Positions 61,383 through 64,000 of a stretch of DNA of 64,000 bases are shown here, piece after piece (position 1 is the stretch's first letter; every line of letters begins with the position of its first letter). Location: the NCBI GenBank assembly GCA_965601975.1, contig OZ271856.1:1550001-1614000 (forward strand), in the 5' to 3' direction. The notes below the pieces were generated by a model, which worked only from the letters and a program-made list of their open reading frames with translations, was not told where the DNA came from and did not search any database. Origin of the DNA: JANQIO01 sp965601975. GTDB taxonomy: Bacteria; Pseudomonadota; Gammaproteobacteria; Pseudomonadales; Halieaceae. Position numbers and translations under genes: made by a program.

Positions 61383-62945
61383 ATGAACGGCGCAGAAAGC
61401 CTGATCAAGACCCTCGTCGACAGCGGCGTGGACATCTGTTTCACCAATCCCGGCACGTCCGAGATGCACTTTGTCGCAGCACTCGACGAGGTCGAGGGCA
61501 TGCGCTGCGTGCTGTGCCTGTTCGAGGGCGTGGTCAGCGGCGCCGCCGACGGCTACGCGCGCATGGCGCGCAAGCCCGCCTCGACGCTGCTGCACCTGGG
61601 CCCCGGCCTGGGTAATGCCCTGGCCAATGTGCACAACGCCAAGAAGGGCAACCAGCCCATGGTCAATATCGTCGGCGACCACGCCACCTACCACGTGCAG
61701 TACGATGCGCCGCTGACCTCAGATATCGAGGGCATTGCCGGCCCCGTGTCCCACTGGGTGCATACTTCACCGTCACCGGACACCATTGCGGAAGACGCGG
61801 CCCGCGCAGTGGAGGCCGCCGGCAGCACCCGGGTCTCCACCCTGGTGCTGCCCGCCGATGTGTCCTGGGGCGACAACCCGAACGGATCGACCCGGGCCAA
61901 AGCGGCGGAACCGCCGCGTCGCGTCGCGGAATCTGAAATCGCCGGTGCGGCCGCCAGGCTGACCTCCGGCAAGAAGTGCATGATCATGGCCGGCGGCGTC
62001 GAGGTCACGGCAGAGCACTCTGAGCTGCTCAGCCGGATCGGCTCGGCCACCGGCGCGAGGGTGGGCACCGACACCTTCCCGCCGCGCATTGCCCGCGGCG
62101 CCGGCCGTGCGAAGATCGAACGTTTGCCCTACCTGGCGGAGCTCGCCATCGATCACATCAAGGACATCGAGTGCCTGATCCTGGTGGGCTGCAAGCCCCC
62201 GGTGTCGTTCTTTGCCTACCCCAACGTGCCCAGCGTGATCGCGCCCGAGGGCTGCGAGGAAATCACCCTGGCGGTGCCCGGCGACGACATCACCGCCTGC
62301 CTCGAAGACCTGCTGGCCGCCGTCAATGGCCAGGACGCCGAGGCCGAGTACCACGAGTTCACGCTGCCGGAGCTTGTCAGCGGTGACCTGGACGTGAATG
62401 CGGTGGGTGCGGCCTTTGCCTACTACCTGCCCGAAAACGCCATTGTGGTCGACGAGGGCATCACCTCCGGTATCTACTGCGTGGGCTACTCGGAGACTGC
62501 GCGCCAGCACGACTGGCTCAACCAGACCGGCGGCAGTATCGGTTTCGGCCTGCCCAATGCGGTGGGCGCGGCCCTGGCCTGCCCAGACCGCAAGGTGGTC
62601 TGCCTGGAGGGTGACGGCTCTGCCATGTACACGATCTCTGCCCTGTGGAGCATGGCGCGTGAAGACCTGGACGTCACCGTGATCATCTTCAACAACCGCA
62701 AGTACTCCATCCTCGAGCTGGAATTCTCGCGCACGGGCGCCCGCGGCGGCGTGCCCGGCCCCAAGGCCGCCAGCATGCTCGACGTGGGCAAGCCGGACAT
62801 GGACTTCGTTGCCATGGCGGAGGGGATGGGTGTGAAGGCCTTCCGCGCCACCACGGCGGACGAGTTCAACCAGCAGTTCGCCGACGCCATGGCGCAGCGC
62901 GGCCCGGTGCTGATCGACGCGGTCATCCCCACCGCCTGGAGTTGA
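61383..62945 (+). CDS. Thiamine-diphosphate enzyme, acetolactate synthase large-subunit-like
   Basis: 520 residues. N-terminal domain MNGAESLIKTLVDSGVDICF then TNPGTSEMHFVAALDE, with the activating Glu in LCLFEGVVSGAADGYARM. Its C-terminal TPP motif is EGDGSAMYTISALWSMARED with NNRKYSIL about 30 residues on. This is the group annotated acetolactate synthase-like or benzoylformate-decarboxylase-like, shorter than biosynthetic IlvB and with no small-subunit gene beside it. It decarboxylates or joins 2-keto acids; the substrate is not evident. It lies 16 bp after the ABC importer and may be co-transcribed. Confidence 0.88.
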   Translation: MNGAESLIKTLVDSGVDICFTNPGTSEMHFVAALDEVEGMRCVLCLFEGVVSGAADGYARMARKPASTLLHLGPGLGNALANVHNAKKGNQPMVNIVGDHATYHVQYDAPLTSDIEGIAGPVSHWVHTSPSPDTIAEDAARAVEAAGSTRVSTLVLPADVSWGDNPNGSTRAKAAEPPRRVAESEIAGAAARLTSGKKCMIMAGGVEVTAEHSELLSRIGSATGARVGTDTFPPRIARGAGRAKIERLPYLAELAIDHIKDIECLILVGCKPPVSFFAYPNVPSVIAPEGCEEITLAVPGDDITACLEDLLAAVNGQDAEAEYHEFTLPELVSGDLDVNAVGAAFAYYLPENAIVVDEGITSGIYCVGYSETARQHDWLNQTGGSIGFGLPNAVGAALACPDRKVVCLEGDGSAMYTISALWSMAREDLDVTVIIFNNRKYSILELEFSRTGARGGVPGPKAASMLDVGKPDMDFVAMAEGMGVKAFRATTADEFNQQFADAMAQRGPVLIDAVIPTAWS

Positions 62946-62999
62946 TGCTCCTGCGAGAGCCCGCCAGGGTTTATACTCAATGCCGGGTATTCAATTTGA

Positions 63000-63025
63000 C
63001 CCGGGCAGGGGATTAACTGCCCGGG
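63000..63025 (+). other. GC-rich hairpin in the leader of oadG
   Basis: Perfect 9-bp arms, CCCGGGCAG (63000-63008) and CTGCCCGGG (63017-63025), flank an 8-base loop. There is no T-run after it, so it is not a classic terminator of the TPP-enzyme gene. It lies 18 bases before the TTG start of oadG and could stabilise or control the oad transcript. Confidence 0.5.
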
Positions 63026-63043
63026 GCTGCACAGGGGACGGGC

Positions 63044-63289
63044 TTGGCTGACAATCTGATATCCCAGGGCGTGGAACTCATGCTGTTCGGCATGGGCACT
63101 GTCGTGGTGTTTCTCACCCTGCTGGTCTTCATCACCTCGGGCATGTCGGCCCTGGTGGCGAAGTACTGGCCGCCACCTGAACCTGCCGCGCCGGCATCGC
63201 CCGCGGTCGACGGCAGGACCCTCGCGGTGATTTCCGCCGCGATCCACCAGCACCGATCCACACACAAAACCGGGAACCGTCAATCATGA
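63044..63289 (+). CDS. oadG: Oxaloacetate decarboxylase gamma subunit (OadG)
   Basis: 81 residues from TTG 63044, with AGGGGA upstream. A single membrane helix near the N-terminus (LMLFGMGTVVVFLTLLVFIT) follows the short amphipathic start typical of OadG. A Pro/Ala linker (WPPPEPAAPASPA) and a tail with His residues, thought in the family to bind zinc and the alpha subunit, come after. It assembles the sodium-pumping decarboxylase. Overlaps oadA by 4 bp (ATGA). Confidence 0.88.
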   Translation: MADNLISQGVELMLFGMGTVVVFLTLLVFITSGMSALVAKYWPPPEPAAPASPAVDGRTLAVISAAIHQHRSTHKTGNRQS

Positions 63290-64000
63290 GCACAAATCCC
63301 CTGGGCATTACCGATGTGGTGTTGCGCGATGCCTCGCAGTCACTGCTGGCGACGCGCGTACGGCTGGAAGACATGCTGCCGATCGCGGACAAGCTCGACC
63401 GGGTCGGATTCTGGTCGCTGGAGTCCTGGGGCGGCGCGACCTTTGATGCCTGCATCCGCTACCTCGGGGAAGATCCCTGGGAGCGCATTCGCGAGCTGAA
63501 AAAGGCCATGCCGAATACGCCGCAGCAGATGCTGTTCCGCGGCCAGAACATTCTCGGCTATCGGCACTACGCCGACGACGTGGTGGACAAGTTCGTCGAG
63601 CGCGCCGCGGTCAACGGGGTGGACGTGTTCCGCGTGTTTGACGCCATGAATGACATGCGCAACATCGAGCGTGCGCTGACCGCGGTGAAGCGTGTCGGCA
63701 AGCACGCCCAGGGAACGATCGCCTATACATTGAGCCCGGTGCACACCATCGACACCTGGGTGGAGCAGGGCAAGCGCATCGAGGAGATGGGTGCTCACTC
63801 CATCGCCATCAAGGACATGGCGGGCTTGCTCAGCCCCTATGCCGGCTTTGAGCTGGTCTCGCGGCTCAAGCAGTCCTGCGACATCCCGATACACATGCAG
63901 TGCCATGCGACCACGGGCCTGTCCACGGCCACGTATCTCAAATGTATCGAGGCGGGTATCGACAACGTCGACACCTCGATCTCGTCCATGTCCATGACCT
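63286..64000 (+). CDS. oadA: Oxaloacetate decarboxylase alpha subunit (OadA), 3' end outside window
   Basis: The first 238 codons are visible. Carboxyltransferase domain: ITDVVLRDASQSLLATRVRL with the metal-binding Asp, ESWGGATFDACIRYLGEDPW, FRGQNILGYRHYADDVVDKF, and the metal His pair in HMQCHATTGLSTA. The biotin domain lies beyond the window. The enzyme converts oxaloacetate to pyruvate and CO2 and, with OadB and OadG, exports sodium ions. oadB would be expected just to the right. Confidence 0.93.
   Translation, partial: MSTNPLGITDVVLRDASQSLLATRVRLEDMLPIADKLDRVGFWSLESWGGATFDACIRYLGEDPWERIRELKKAMPNTPQQMLFRGQNILGYRHYADDVVDKFVERAAVNGVDVFRVFDAMNDMRNIERALTAVKRVGKHAQGTIAYTLSPVHTIDTWVEQGKRIEEMGAHSIAIKDMAGLLSPYAGFELVSRLKQSCDIPIHMQCHATTGLSTATYLKCIEAGIDNVDTSISSMSMT

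Noticed and set aside
1..64000. CRISPR arrays, insertion sequences, rRNA genes or riboswitches
   Set aside because: No regular spaced repeats, transposase frames, rRNA sequence or recognisable aptamer consensus were seen on either strand.

Overview
The window reads as one continuous stretch of chromosome from a GC-rich, aerobic, Gram-negative heterotroph, most likely a marine gammaproteobacterium. The tRNA-Thr(CGT) closely resembles the enterobacterial form. There are many lipoproteins and Tat signals, a TonB receptor, a FadL porin, SoxXYZA and TldD/PmbA. A Halieaceae-type (OM60/NOR5) bacterium would fit, but that is inference from gene content, not from a phylogenetic marker. Coding density is very high, with many 1-14 bp overlaps. 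No gap exceeds about 180 bases, and I see no insertion sequence, prophage or CRISPR array.

Layout. 1-4396: the N-terminal part of an exported S9 peptidase, a rhomboid protease and a tldD-pmbA pair. 4457-4484: a dRS3-like palindrome. 4572-10831: an eight-gene, translationally coupled operon joining a Tat-exported molybdenum hydroxylase (IorAB-like), flavocytochrome c (FccAB-like) and SoxX-SoxY-SoxZ-SoxA, with no soxB or soxCD beside it and an unusual SoxY C-terminus. 10828-16737: scattered catabolic genes (BKACE enzyme, acyl-CoA ligase, VOC protein, orphan molybdopterin oxidoreductase). 16915-21485: a compact three-gene operon (TelA family, SF2 helicase with a built-in membrane hairpin, small membrane/coiled-coil protein). 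It stands apart in composition and is the best candidate here for an undescribed system.

21539-34049: sterol-desaturase-like hydroxylase, aldehyde dehydrogenase, P1 peptidase, an 1148-residue protein of unknown function, nitroreductase, SDRs, FadL, YSC84, LLM oxidoreductase and dienelactone hydrolase. 34064-38611: lutABC for L-lactate oxidation, with a split-barrel protein and an MDR reductase upstream on the same strand. 38691-46035: a small unknown gene with its own terminator, a TonB receptor divergent from two SDRs, an 854-residue membrane protein with a histone-H1-like tail, and tRNA-Thr. 46129-50549: two small unknown genes, an exported amidohydrolase and a leucine-rich-repeat lipoprotein.

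50546-64000: a saccharopine-dehydrogenase-like enoyl reductase, then a peptide-scavenging block (POT transporter, M28 peptidase lipoprotein, complete Opp/Dpp-type ABC importer), a TPP enzyme, and the start of an oxaloacetate decarboxylase operon (oadG-oadA). The overall picture is a scavenger of peptides, lipids/steroids and lactate that can also draw electrons from reduced sulfur.
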